Below are positions 42,901 to 52,824 of a DNA stretch of 64,000 nucleotides, piece by piece. Under the pieces are notes generated by a model that saw only the letters and a program-made list of their open reading frames with translations, did no database searches and had not been told where the DNA came from. Source of the DNA: Cryptomeria japonica (lineage: Eukaryota > Streptophyta > Pinopsida > Cupressales > Cupressaceae); contig NC_081409.1 of NCBI RefSeq assembly GCF_030272615.1, forward strand, positions 648,554,468 to 648,618,467. Direction: 5' to 3'. The position numbers were made by a program, and so were the translations under genes. Every line of letters begins with the position of its first letter. Positions within the stretch are counted from its first letter, which is position 1.

Positions 42901-43937
42901 ATGTCTACTAATTATTTCAGGAAGGACAGTCCTAAACTCGATGGAACCATGGCATATGGAAGATCAGAATGGAGACACATCTAAATTGCATTGGAAAAGA
43001 CATCTGGGAGGTTACAAAGAATGGTTATACTGCTGCTATACTTGGTCAGCCCAGTCCAGCTAACTTCACAAAAGATGAGGAAAATGATTGCAAAGCAAGA
43101 GAAGCACTTTTGAGCGCATTATCAGATCAACAAATCATGGGACTATCAGATAGGTCTACTGCTAAAGCTGTTTGGGATCATTTGGAAACATTGAATGAAG
43201 GAGATTGCACAGTCAAAATTGCAAAACTTGAAAGCTTCCGAGTCAGGTATGAACATCTAAAAATGGAAGAAGATGAAAGGATTTCTGCTTTTATGGAAAG
43301 AGTAAATGAAATTGTTTTGGGTATTAAATGTTGTGGAGGAACCTTAAGTGAGGATGAAATTGTTTCAAAAGTTTTAAGAGGATTGCCACCGGCATACAAA
43401 ATGAAGGTTACTGCTATAAATGAGTTAAGAACAATGCCTAATACATTAGTTACTAGGGACACATTGATTGGAAAACTTTCAGTTTTTGAAATTGAAGAAT
43501 TTGGTCCTGTTGCTACTATAAAGATAGATTTGGCCTTTAAAGCATCAACATCATCTGCTCCATCAGTTGACAAATCTGATTGGAAAGCCTTTTATGCAAG
43601 AGAACTTGAAGAAAGTAGGAAAGAAAATGAAGATCTTGAAGAACTTGAAGCACTATTTGCAAGGAAAATGCCTAAAGGTCCAGTTGGAAGTAAGTATGAA
43701 GGTAAAGCACCCTTTAAATGTTTTAACTGCAATAAGATTGGTCAGATGGCTTCAAGATGCCCTGATAGACATGCTAGACTAAGAGAAGAAGTTAGAAGAA
43801 CATACAAGCCTAACCCTGAATATCAGAGATACAGATTTAAGAAGAATAAAGAGAAATATTGTTACATTGCTGATAAAGGTGTGACTGATGATTCTGATGA
43901 GGATCCAATAGACAATGGATGGGTTTTTGTTGCATAA
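42901..43937 (+). pseudogene. Copia G gag (one early frameshift)
   Basis: The ATG at 42901 begins MSTNYFRKDSPKLDGT. A one-base loss near 42944 then shifts the frame, and the body runs openly from 42952 to 43937. It includes METHLNCIGKDIWEVTKNGY, AKAVWDHLETLNEG and the DERISAFMERVNEIVLGIK segment of UBN2-type gag. The zinc knuckle at about 43717 reads CFNCNKIGQMASRC, where the zinc-ligand His is Gln. The gag stop at 43935-43937 overlaps the next ORF, which is in another frame. Copia H reads straight through here, so this is a decay indel and not programmed. Confidence 0.88.
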
Positions 43938-44485
43938 TAGAAGATCAACCGACACCTACTGTTCAATCGGTAGTACAGGCTCTGGCAACTAAAGTTGAAG
44001 TAAAAGATGAAAGGATCATTGATTCAGGATGCTCACATCATATGACAAGAGATGAAGGTAAATTATTGAACTTTCAAGAATACAATGGAGGATTAGTAAG
44101 ATTTGGAGATGACAAAGCTTGTTCAATCAAAGGTAAGGGTACAATATCTCTTGATGGTAAGCATAACACTGACAATGTCTACTATGTTGAAGGACTAAAA
44201 TATAATCTTTTGAGTGTTGGTCAATTAGTTGAGAAAGGATTTCAGTTACAATTTAAAAATGGAAAATGCAAAATCATGAATAGAACTAGTTTGGAAATTG
44301 CAACCGGTAATCAGACTAGAGGTAATATCTTTCATTTGAATAACAATAAAAAGACATGTTTAATTGCACATATAGATGAAAGTTGGTTATGGCATAAGAG
44401 ACTCTGTCATGTAAACTTTGATTGCATGGTAAAGATTAGTACTACTAAGGCAATTAGAGATTTACCTAAAATTGTCAAACTTTAG
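43919..44485 (+). pseudogene. Copia G protease and pre-integrase domain
   Basis: The protease active site is IIDSGCSHHMTRDEGKL at about 44020, with the DSG triplet intact, followed by VRFGDDKACSIKGKGTISLD and NVYYVEGLKYNLLSVGQL. The pre-integrase segment ends with ESWLWHKRLCHVNFDCM, supplying the two His of the zinc domain. The CKECQFGKQ half lies after a TAG at 44483-44485. Spacing and motifs match Copia H at 62410-62850. Confidence 0.9.
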
Positions 44486-45230
44486 AATACAGTATGTAAG
44501 GAATGTCAATTTGGAAAACAAGTTAGAGCTAGTTTCAAAAGTATTCCAGAAAAATCAAATAATGCTCTTGATTTGATTCACACTGATTTATGTGGTCTAG
44601 CTAGAACTAAAAGCTTACAAGGTGATAGATATTTCATGCTAATCATTGATGATTATTCTAGAATGTGTTGGGTTACTTTTCTCAGAGAAAAATCAGAAGC
44701 ACTTGGAAAGTTCAAACTATTCAAAGCAATGGTTGAAAATGAAACCAGTAAAAAAATCAAATGTTTAAGATCAGATTAAAGAGGAGAATTTACGTCTAGG
44801 GACTTTAACAAATTCTGTGAAGTGAATGGAATCTGAAGACAGCTATCAACACCTCGGACACCACAACAGAATGGAGTTGTTGAAAGGAAAAACATAACTA
44901 TCTTGGATGCAGCAAAAAGTATGTTATCAGAAGCAAACCTACCACATGTTTATTGGAGAGAAGCAATCAGCACAACGGTCTATACATTTAACAAAGTTCA
45001 CACAAAGGTGAAACCGGTAAGACCCCTCATGAACTATTGTTTGGTAACACTTATACTCTTAAGTATTTCAAAATTTTTGGAAGTAAATGTTATATTAAAA
45101 GAGATGAGTATATTGGCAAATTTGATCCTAGAAGTGAAGAAGGAATATTTTTTGGTTATTCATCTTAGAGAAAAGCATATAGATGTTTTAACAAGAGATT
45201 GCATAAAATTGTTGAGAGTACAAATGTAAA
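44486..45230 (+). pseudogene. Copia G integrase (stops and a frameshift)
   Basis: After the C-C half of the zinc domain, the core shows LIHTDLCGLARTKS (first Asp), KCLRSD followed by a TAA at 44777-44779 (second Asp), and TPRTPQQNGVVERKN (Glu). The D-D-E triad is visible. A TGA at 44834-44836 and a frameshift near 45018 interrupt it. The C-terminal part GKTPHELLFGN, FGSKCYIKRDEY and IFFGYSS continues in another frame up to a TAG near 45167. Confidence 0.87.
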
Positions 45231-46530
45231 GATTGATGAACAATTCAGAGGAACTTCAAGGTATATAGACTCTGAACCGACAACAAATTTTTTGACAAAT
45301 GAACCTACTATAAATGCACTGGTACAGAATGAAGATCCAGTTACCCCGGTACCATTTGAGGATTCCACAGTAATTGAAGAACAAGAGAAAACTAAGACAC
45401 CCCGGTATGTAAGACTGAATCATTCTGAAGATCAGATAATTGGAAACAAGTTGAAAGGAGTTATGACAAGAGAAAGATTGGCAAATGAAGAGGTATGTCT
45501 TATTTCTCAAATTGAACCATCTTCTGTTAATGAGGCATGTGAAGATAAATTTTGGATTAAAGCTATGGAAGAAGAATTAGAACAAATTGAGAAAAACATC
45601 ACTTGGACATTAATTCCCCGGTCTAAAGATAAAAATGTAATTGGAACCAAATGGGTATTTAGAAACAAACTTAATGAAGATGGTAAGGTTGTCAGAAATA
45701 AAGAAAGATTAGTGTGTAAGGTATATTCTCAGAAAGAAGGAGTTGATTACAAGGAAACCTTTGCACCGGTAGCTAGAATTGAGGCAGTCAGATTATTCTT
45801 GGCTTTTGCAGCTCACAAAAACTACAAAGTTTATCAAATGGATATTAAATGTGCATTTTTGAATGGAGATCTTGAAGAGGAAGTATACATTGAACAACCT
45901 GATGGATTTTCTTTGACAGATGACAATGATATGGTATGCAGGTTAAGGAAAGCTCTATATGGACTAAAACAAGCTCCAAGAGCTTGGTATGCAAGATTGG
46001 ATAAGTATCTTTTAAAGATTGGTTTTACTAAAGGAAATGCAGACAACAATTTATATTACAAAATAACTAATGATGACATCTTGATTATAGAAGTATTTGT
46101 TGATGATATAATCTTTGGAGGAGAAGATGGATTATGTAAGGAATTTTCTATTAAAATGTAGCAAGAATTTGAAATGTCTATGATTGGACATATAATTTTT
46201 TTTTTAGGATTGCAGATTTTATAAACTGATAAAGGTATATTCTTGAGTCAATCCAAGTACTTAAAAGAGTTACTAAAGAAATTTGGGATGGAGAACTCTA
46301 AACCGGTAAGCACACCTATGACAACAAATGACAAATTATCATAAAGGGATGAATCTACACCTGTAATCCAACTAGATACAAATCTATGATAGGAGGTTTA
46401 CTGTATTTGACACAAACCAGACCTGATATTATCAATGCAATATGTATTGTTTCAAGATTTCAAAGTAATCCTAGAGAAAATCATGAATCAACAGTAAAAA
46501 CAATTTTTCGGTATTTACAAGGCACTATAA
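45199..46530 (+). pseudogene. Copia G reverse transcriptase
   Basis: This is open from 45199 to 46161. It contains [11 protein letters not shown] (link from integrase), a Thr/Glu-rich linker, [93 protein letters not shown] and the catalytic FVDD box ([11 protein letters not shown], about 46096). TAG at 46159-46161 is followed by QEFEMSMIG. TAA and TGA stops then break the thumb region up to 46530. Confidence 0.9.
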
Positions 46531-46533
46531 ATC

Positions 46534-47043
46534 TTGGATTATGGTAGAGATGAAAACTTTGAATTATGTGCATACATAGATGCAAATTGGGCACGAGATG
46601 TGGATGATAGGAAAAGCACCACCGGTGGAGCATTCTTTCTTGGAAACAGACTAGTTTCTTGGTTGAGTAAGAAACAGAGTTGTATATCTTTATCAACAGC
46701 AGAATCAGAATATGTTGCAGCAGCAACTAATTGTACACAGGTACTATGGCTTAAGCAAATGTTGAAAGACATAAAGGTAAAATGCAAGGAACCTATTACT
46801 ATCTATTGTGATAACACTGGAGCAATTGATATATTTAAGAATCTAGTATTACATTCTAAAACCAAACATGTTTCTATCAAACTGAACTTTCTAAGGGAAA
46901 AAGTTGAAGCTAAGGAGATAAAACTGGTTTATGTGAATACTAAAGAACAACTTGCATATATTTTCACAAAACCTTTACCTAAGGAGACTTTTGAATATCT
47001 CAGAGATCAGCTTGAAGTCATACCATCACCGGTAGAGACTTAG
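46534..47043 (+). pseudogene. Copia G RNase H
   Basis: This is open for 169 codons: ELCAYIDANWARDVDDRKST (first Asp), SWLSKKQSCISLSTAESEYV (Glu), TIYCDNTGAIDIFKN (Asp), HSKTKHVSIKLNFLREKVEA and LAYIFTKPLPKETFEYLRDQ. It ends at TAG 47041-47043. The final ADIFTK motif reads AYIFTK here, so the last conserved Asp is replaced by Tyr. Confidence 0.9.
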
Positions 47044-47437
47044 ACAATTGATGATTGTCATCAACCGGCAGAATTAACAGAGAAATCTTTTACTCCGGTC
47101 TTTGATGAGGAAGCTACTTCTCAGGGGGAGTAGTTGGTATATTGAATTGATTGGTATTTTGTATATGAATTTGGTATTATTGTAACTTTGACATTTGATG
47201 TCAAAGGGGGAGAGATATCTATGGAAAAACACATTATCTTTTTTGGAGAGATTGGTATTTAAAAAAAAACTTTGGAAAACACATGTTGCTCTCAAGGGGA
47301 GAGATTGTTGTTCAGAAGAAATAATTTTCTGGTTATGATCTTTTTGGAGATTGTTGGTTTTTGATACTTGGCATTTCCGTTTTGGCACTTTGATGGTTTT
47401 TCCATCTTGTGTTGCCATCAATGCCAAAGGGGGAGAT
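47044..47437 (+). other. Copia G 3' untranslated tail with repeated purine tracts
   Basis: The 394 bp between RNase H and the 3' LTR hold four purine-rich tracts: TCAGGGGGAG (47126-47135), CAAAGGGGGAGAG (47202-47214), CAAGGGGAGAG (47296-47306) and CCAAAGGGGGAGAT (47424-47437). Only the last touches the LTR and serves as the expected polypurine tract. An 8-bp-stem palindrome (TTTGACATTTGATGTCAAA) lies at 47187-47205 just before the second tract. Confidence 0.75.
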
Positions 47438-48474
47438 TGTTGGTATTTTGGTATGGTTTTGTCATGGATGTCAACACCTACTAAAACACTAGCACTTTGG
47501 AGATCCAGCAACATTCACCGACAAACAAGTAACTATTGCATAGTTACTGGTATAGGTTACACCCGCAAGATATAATGATCACCGGCACTTGGAATGATAT
47601 GGAAAACACTTAGTAATGTCGAAAACATCGTTTGGACATCTTGTTCATTGGTATATTCATAGTTGCATATTTGTTGTTGCCGGCAAATAGGTCTAGGGTT
47701 ACACCGACAGGTTTATCTTTTCCAGATCAACATGGCACGCTATGGAGATGATTAATTATTGTTGTAAATGCATTAAGCCGACATGTTCAATCGGTTATTG
47801 CATCGGATATTATATTGTTTGTAAAATTTTTTTATTGTGATATCTTGTAGAGCCGACCTACTAAAATTGGTCTTAGGTTATGGTATAAATGTAAGATCTT
47901 ATTTGTAAGATCAAGTGTGAAATACGAAAAAGGATTGTGTGAAGGTATATGTGAGTTTAAGCAGAGCTATACACGAAGACATCATTTGAAGGTGAAGCTA
48001 GGTTTTTGTGAAAGCATATTAGCATTACATCGGTACTGAATCCAGCATATGAAGATGTTATTTTGTGCAGTTAATTCTTATTGGTTTTAACCATCCAACT
48101 GTAGTCAGTGTGACTCCCATTTTGTGATTGAGCGGTGAGCTCTAGGTTGTTGGCCTTTCTGCATGTGCAGACCCCATTTATGTACATTTACTATTTGCAG
48201 TAGTATCATCTGATTGTGGGTAAGGTTTCCCACCGTGGTATTTCCCCTTACAGGGTTTCCATGTATAAATATTGGTGTTATGTGTTGTGGATGACTTTGT
48301 GTTTATGTTTCATGCATTAATCTTTACCAGTATAGCAATTAACTGTTAACACTGTCTACCGACATACTTAATTGGTTTATCAATATTAAGCATTAAGTTA
48401 GTTAAGTTGTTTTTGGTTTGAATTTATTAGACAACTGATTCACCCCCCCTCTCAGTTGTCTTCAGGACCTAACA
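47438..48474 (+). repeat. 3' LTR of Copia G
   Basis: This 1037-bp partner of 41883-42844 has the TATAAA box at 47884-47889. It carries an approximately 100-bp segment (about 48058-48165) absent from the 5' LTR and lacks about 14 bp after 47640 that the 5' LTR has. Its C-tract is shorter. It ends CAGGACCTAACA. Confidence 0.93.
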
Positions 48475-48479
48475 CTATT

Positions 48480-49810
48480 TGCAGGATGGAATGCTTTGTC
48501 ACCTTGGCCAAATCTGTGTGCCCAATGCAGAACGCAAAAAGTTGATATGGGAAGCTCACTATAGTAAGGTTGCTGGTCACTTTGGTATAGGTAAGACTAC
48601 TGCTATACTTCAGAAGTATTTCTATTAGCCAAAATTACGGAATGATGTTATTTCATATATTCAAGCTTGTATCGCATGTGCTATTGCTAAGCCTGCCAAT
48701 CGTAAACTTGGGCTGTACTCACCACTTCTTGTTCCTGAAAAACCGTGGCACTCAGTTTCTATGGACATGGACTTTATGTCTGGTCTTCCTACCACCAAAA
48801 GAGGCTATGATTGTGTGTATGTTGTGGTAGATAGGTTCTCGAAAATGGCAGTAATAGTTGCATGTAAAAAAACAATTTTTGCAGAGGACACTGCAAAGCT
48901 ATTCTTTGAATACATTTGGGTTCTTTTTGGTTTGCCGAATACCATTATCTCAGATAGGGACAATAGGTTTCTTAGTATGTTCTGGTCTACACTATTGGAA
49001 ACGATGGACACAAAATTAACAAAGTCTACTGCTTTCCACCCTCAAACAGATGGCCAAATAGAGGTAGTGAATCGGATGATCATACACATCCTACGAATGT
49101 ACCACTCAAAACATCCCTGCACATGGGATGAAAGTCTTCCATATGTTCATCATAGCTACAATAGGGCAATTCACAGTTCATTTGACCACAACCCATTTGA
49201 AGTTTGTCTTGTTTATCAGCCACTTGCACCCATGGACGTTGACATACCACTTATTCAACTTGATCTGGTTCCACGTGTTGGTAAGGAGGAAGATAAGGCA
49301 ACCCAGTTCATTGATAGAATTCATCATCTACAACAAGAAGTTCATGAAATTTTGGAACACACCAATAAGAAGTATAAGGAGAGACATGATGAGCATCGTA
49401 CTCCTCATAATTTTCAAGTCGGGGACAAGGTGTGGTTGCATATCCAGAAGGAACGATTGCAGGGTGCCAATAGGAAGCTTCATCTTCTGCGTTATGAGCC
49501 ATACACCATCATCAAGCAAGTTGGTGATAATGTTTTTGAGCTTAACTTACCTCCATTTCTGGGTCTTCATCTAGTCTTCAATGTGGAACTCTTGAAGCCA
49601 TATTTTCCTCCACTATTAGATGTTGCAGATGTGGCGGAAACAATCTCCACTATAGAATTGAATCCAAATGCAGCTACCCCATTTCAATGCAATCATATTG
49701 TGGACACCATGGTGAAAACACTCAAACAACAACAGATTTACTTGTAGAAAGTGGTTCGAGCAGGGCAGATTGCTCAACAAGGAAAGTGGTTTACCAGAAA
49801 GCGGCTTCAA
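48480..49810 (+). pseudogene. Gypsy F integrase, C-terminal part of pol
   Basis: This resumes after Copia G with QDGMLCHLGQICVPN and the zinc domain EAHYSKVAGHFGIGKTTAIL and CIACAIAK (H-H-C-C), with one TAG near 48629. The core has SVSMDMDFMSGLP (first Asp), TIISDRDNRFLSMFW (second Asp intact) and HPQTDGQIEVVNRMI (Glu), and is open from 48641 to 49747. The C-terminus has GDKVWLHIQKERLQG, LLRYEPYTIIKQVGDN and LHLVFNVELLKPYFP. A final stretch after a TAG (KWFTRKRLQKRFPHLIQ) resembles a strongly diverged chromodomain tail. It has the best preserved Gypsy integrase in the window. Confidence 0.9.
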
Positions 49811-49878
49811 AAACGTTTTCCTCATCTCATTCAAAGTGTTGATGCAATGGGGCCCATTGCTTTCCAAGGAGGAAGTAA

Positions 49879-50365
49879 TGATCAGAAGAAAATTTGAAAT
49901 AGTTGAAAAAAATATTTTCATATTTTTTTTAGTTTGTCTATACATTAGTAATTGGCATTTTTGAAGGCCTTTAGGGCATTTTTAGCCCTTGAAAGAAGCG
50001 TTCTCTTTCAAAATTTCGTCTACAACTCTTGGAGACCTTTCCAACGAGTTAAACGATTCGTAATTTCGAATCCCGTGCAAAATGTTATGCCTAGTTAAAG
50101 TTAGGACAAATTTTATATAGTTTTTTGAAAAATTACATAGTTTTAGATTTTATTATGTAATAAACAAATGTGACTGTTGGACTTCGATTCTCAAGGGGTT
50201 TTTGTGACCCTTGGAATCTCATGAACTTCTATATGTTGGATTTTCGAATGGAATAGATTACTTTTTGGCCTGCTTCAATTCTATGCTTTTTGGTTCTTGT
50301 AAACAGAATTTACAATACCGTAGTTCTCACTCAGGTATTGTCATCCGAATCCATAATTTGGATCA
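49879..50365 (+). repeat. 3' LTR of Gypsy F
   Basis: This 487-bp partner of 38230-38713 starts TGATCAGAAGAAAATTTG after the purine tract CCAAGGAGGAAGTAA and ends AATTTGGATCA. The TSD copy ATTCC follows at 50366-50370. Differences from the 5' LTR are scattered substitutions and short indels. Confidence 0.93.
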
Positions 50366-50370
50366 ATTCC

Positions 50371-51105
50371 ATAGGTTAGTAACCATCTTACATAATGAAA
50401 TAGAGTTGAAATTTTGGAGAATTGAATAAAAACGAAATTAATAAACACCATAGAAAAGAAGATGTGAGATTTAATGCGGAGAAATCCTTTGTGAGTGCCT
50501 TATCAAACACTATGATAAGTGCACACCAATAGTTCAAATTATTTTTATAATTGATGTTTAGTTTGTATAATTATTTGATATCTTGAAATAATTTCTGAAG
50601 ATCAATTACAACTCCCCACTATAAATTCTTAGTCATGAATATGAGAATAAAACTCTCATACTTAAAATCAAATCCTTTAGTTAAAATACACCACACGCAA
50701 AGCGAATAGAATTTTGTTCAAGAAATCCACATGTCGGCGTACACACTCTTTCTGTAAAAAAATTTGTTCAAGGGAATTTAATACGTATTTGATAATTAAG
50801 AAAATGTAATATGGGTTTATGTTCAAGGGCAGTAGAGGGCATACATGGTAGCAATCTCCCATGATTGGACATATAAAAAATAAATACTCTTTTGAATTAC
50901 GACATTTGACGACATATAAAAAATAAATACTTTTGACTTACGACATTTGACATAACGTGTTCAAGAAAAAATAGAGAATAATAATGTGAATTCTATTTAT
51001 CAACTTTTTTAATATATACTTTGGATCACATACATCTTTCTTATCTATTTAGCAGGATGCATTTAATAGTATTAATCGTCGATGGCTTAACACTTTTTGT
51101 GCCAA
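50371..51105. other. AT-rich flank with a 43/41-bp tandem duplication
   Basis: No gene was recognised. A tandem duplication starting GACATATAAAAAATAAATAC occupies 50868-50910 and 50911-50951. The interval leads into the MADS-box exon relics that follow. Confidence 0.5.
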
Positions 51106-51109
51106 TAGA

Positions 51110-51170
51110 TGCTACGTTTGGAAGTGGAGAACATGCGAAAGAGGATTACTTTTTTAGAAAAAACATACAA
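51110..51170 (+). pseudogene. MADS-box K-domain exon 3-like relic
   Basis: This 61-bp stretch reads YVWKW then, after a one-base shift, EHAKEDYFF, and stops at a GTAAG donor at 51171. Its length fits the 62-bp first K-domain exon of MIKC-type MADS-box genes, whose product has a W-x-x-E-x-A-K-L pattern. Identification leans on the better exon 140 bp downstream. It is disrupted by a frameshift. Confidence 0.45.
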
Positions 51171-51309
51171 GTAAGAATTTAGAATTAATTTTATGTTGAA
51201 AATTATATATTTATGTTATAGGTTTCAAATTATAACAAATCTTTTTACGTAGTTTTCTAATAATATTAGAAATATTTTAATAATAAGAAATACTATTCTA
51301 TTGAAATAG

Positions 51310-51409
51310 ACATATGATTGGTGAAGATTTGGAATCATCAAATTTTAAGGAGCTGCAATGTCTTGAGAAGCAAATGAGTTTGGGTGCTAGAAGGATATGG
51401 ACCAGAAAG
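51310..51409 (+). pseudogene. MADS-box K-domain exon (100 bp)
   Basis: The translation HMIGEDLESSNFKELQCLEK and then QMSLGARRIWTRK is the central K-box of a MIKC-type MADS-box transcription factor (GEDL, KELQ-LE-Q, R-R-RK). The stretch is bounded by AG at 51308-51309 and GT at 51410-51411. It is exactly 100 nt, the standard size of this exon in the family. It has no stop. The surrounding exons are decayed and no MADS domain is visible, so I regard this as a pseudogene fragment. K-boxes mediate dimer and tetramer formation. Confidence 0.7.
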
Positions 51410-51639
51410 GTAATTATAACAACTTTTATATTTAGTTTAATATTTCGTAAATTTCTTCATTTATGATTTAAGTTCTATATTTACTTTCATCAAAGAGACA
51501 TAATTCTAGATTAGTATTATGCATACTTCTTTGAATATTTTCTCTTTGTAGGAAAAAGTATTCAAAAATATGAAATTGAGTTATAATATGATTTTCATGC
51601 ATTAATTTCAATCAAAATTACATTATCTTATTGGGAGCA

Positions 51640-51699
51640 TGCTATTTGAAATTGAAGGAAAAAATGTCACTAGAGCATATTCGATCTCTAAAAATGAAG
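51640..51699 (+). pseudogene. Possible further MADS-box K-domain exon relic
   Basis: In two frames this reads MLFEIE and then LKLKEKMSLEHIRSLKMK, followed by a GT at 51700. It is compatible with the EIEELKRKE-LL-EN-RSL region that follows the 100-bp exon in MIKC genes. The frame change and weak acceptor make this tentative. It lies in the expected order and orientation, 230 bp downstream. Confidence 0.35.
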
Positions 51700-51873
51700 G
51701 TATAATATAATTTTCATTTGAATAAAATCTTATACTTCATTGTTTTAATTTAATATGAACTTTTATTTTGTATCAATTAAATAAACATAAATCATATACA
51801 TTTTGTCTAAAAAATGTTACATAAGTCATTGGATTTTAAACTACAACTAGACTCAGCCTCTAATGGTACTATA

Positions 51874-52822
51874 TGGGTGATCCTACAATATTGAGTTACA
51901 CGTTTTGATACATCCTGATTTTTCCCGAAATCTCACATTTAAAAAAAAGTATAATGATTTAGACCTTGAGACGTCTCATTTCAAGAAATTAATTTAAGAG
52001 AGTTAGATCAAAGCCTCTTAGATCAAACTCCATTGGATAGAACCTCTCTACTCTTAATACCTGGAATGAAGTCTCTTACACATCTATCAAAATGTTGACA
52101 CAAAACCACTTTTACATTAGCTCTTTGGGCATCAAATGAGCTCATTTAGAAGTTTTGTTTTGTAAGAATGTAGTCCTTGTTATAAGCCACAAAGAATTTT
52201 AATATATTAAATTTCATTAATATATTTATTTTTTATTTCTATGAATGTAAGTTTTTCATCGAATATTAAGGACTGTGTTTGCGCATGTGGAAAAAATGAA
52301 AAATAGAGAAAAAATTATATAAAATATCTTTTCCATAGGTATTGATAGCCTTATTTCAACACAAAAAAGAAGTTGATTCAAATGGATACAAAAAAGATAC
52401 ACAATAGAATGCACCTATGTCCAAATTACAATTACTCACATTAAAAATTAACTAAAAAATATATATGTAACATAAAATTATGAAAAATTATCTATCCACT
52501 AGATATTGGTGTGACAAATTTGAATTTTGAAAATTAGAATTTAATTCTTGCTATAAAAAATATTATGCAATACACAATAAATGTCACTTTTGAAAATTTT
52601 TGATTACTATAAATAGTAAGTTATTAAAAGTTACGTAAAAATATGGACAATTCATTTCTAGTTTTAAAAAATAGTAAGTTATTAAAAGTTACGTAAAAAT
52701 ATGGAAAATTCATTTCTAATTTAAAAAAAGAAAATATTTAGAACCTACATGAAAAATCTCAAACATTGATTTAAGTGTCAAGTTTGACAAAAAAGTGTAA
52801 CCCAATATTATGAGATCACCCA
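51874..52822. mobile_element. 949-bp TIR element (MITE-like), TA flanks
   Basis: The terminal inverted repeats are 28 bp, 51874-51901 and 52795-52822, starting TGGGTGATC and ending GTTACAC. They match at 24 of 28 sites by my count. A TA dinucleotide flanks both sides (51872-51873 and 52823-52824), as for mariner/Stowaway-like insertions. There is no transposase frame. The interior holds a 58-bp tandem duplication (52612-52727). Confidence 0.6.
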
Positions 52823-52824
52823 TA

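Larger units (their letters stand above)
41883..48474 (+). mobile_element. Copia element G, full length, TSD CTATT
   Basis: This 6592-bp Copia element is nested in Gypsy F. Its LTRs are 41883-42844 and 47438-48474, with perfect flanks CTATT at 41878-41882 and 48475-48479. It has a Met-tRNA primer-binding site, gag, protease, integrase, RT and RNase H in Copia order, a 394-bp tail with several purine tracts, and TGTTGG...CTAACA tips. Frameshifts and stops are moderate. It is younger than Gypsy F. Its protein sequence is close to Copia H (59743-64000), so the two are sister families. Confidence 0.95.
38230..50365 (+). mobile_element. Gypsy element F, full length, TSD ATTCC
   Basis: This is a plus-strand Ty3/Gypsy element with LTRs 38230-38713 and 49879-50365 and exact flanks ATTCC at 38225-38229 and 50366-50370. 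Gag, protease, RT and RNase H lie at 38834-41882. Copia G is inserted at 41883-48474. Integrase and the C-terminus continue at 48480-49810. Without G the element would be about 5.5 kb. Several stops and one frameshift in RT disable it, but the integrase part is open. Confidence 0.93.

Noticed and set aside
43919-43937. Programmed frameshift between gag and pol in Copia G
   Set aside because: Sister element H reads gag to protease in one frame; the G overlap is explained by a one-base indel near 43935.
47438-48474. Independent solo LTR next to Gypsy F integrase
   Set aside because: It pairs with 41883-42844 and shares the CTATT target duplication, so it is the 3' LTR of Copia G.
38834-49810. 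One long Gypsy element with an unusual 7-kb intergenic insert of its own
   Set aside because: The insert is a separate Copia element with its own LTRs and CTATT target duplication.
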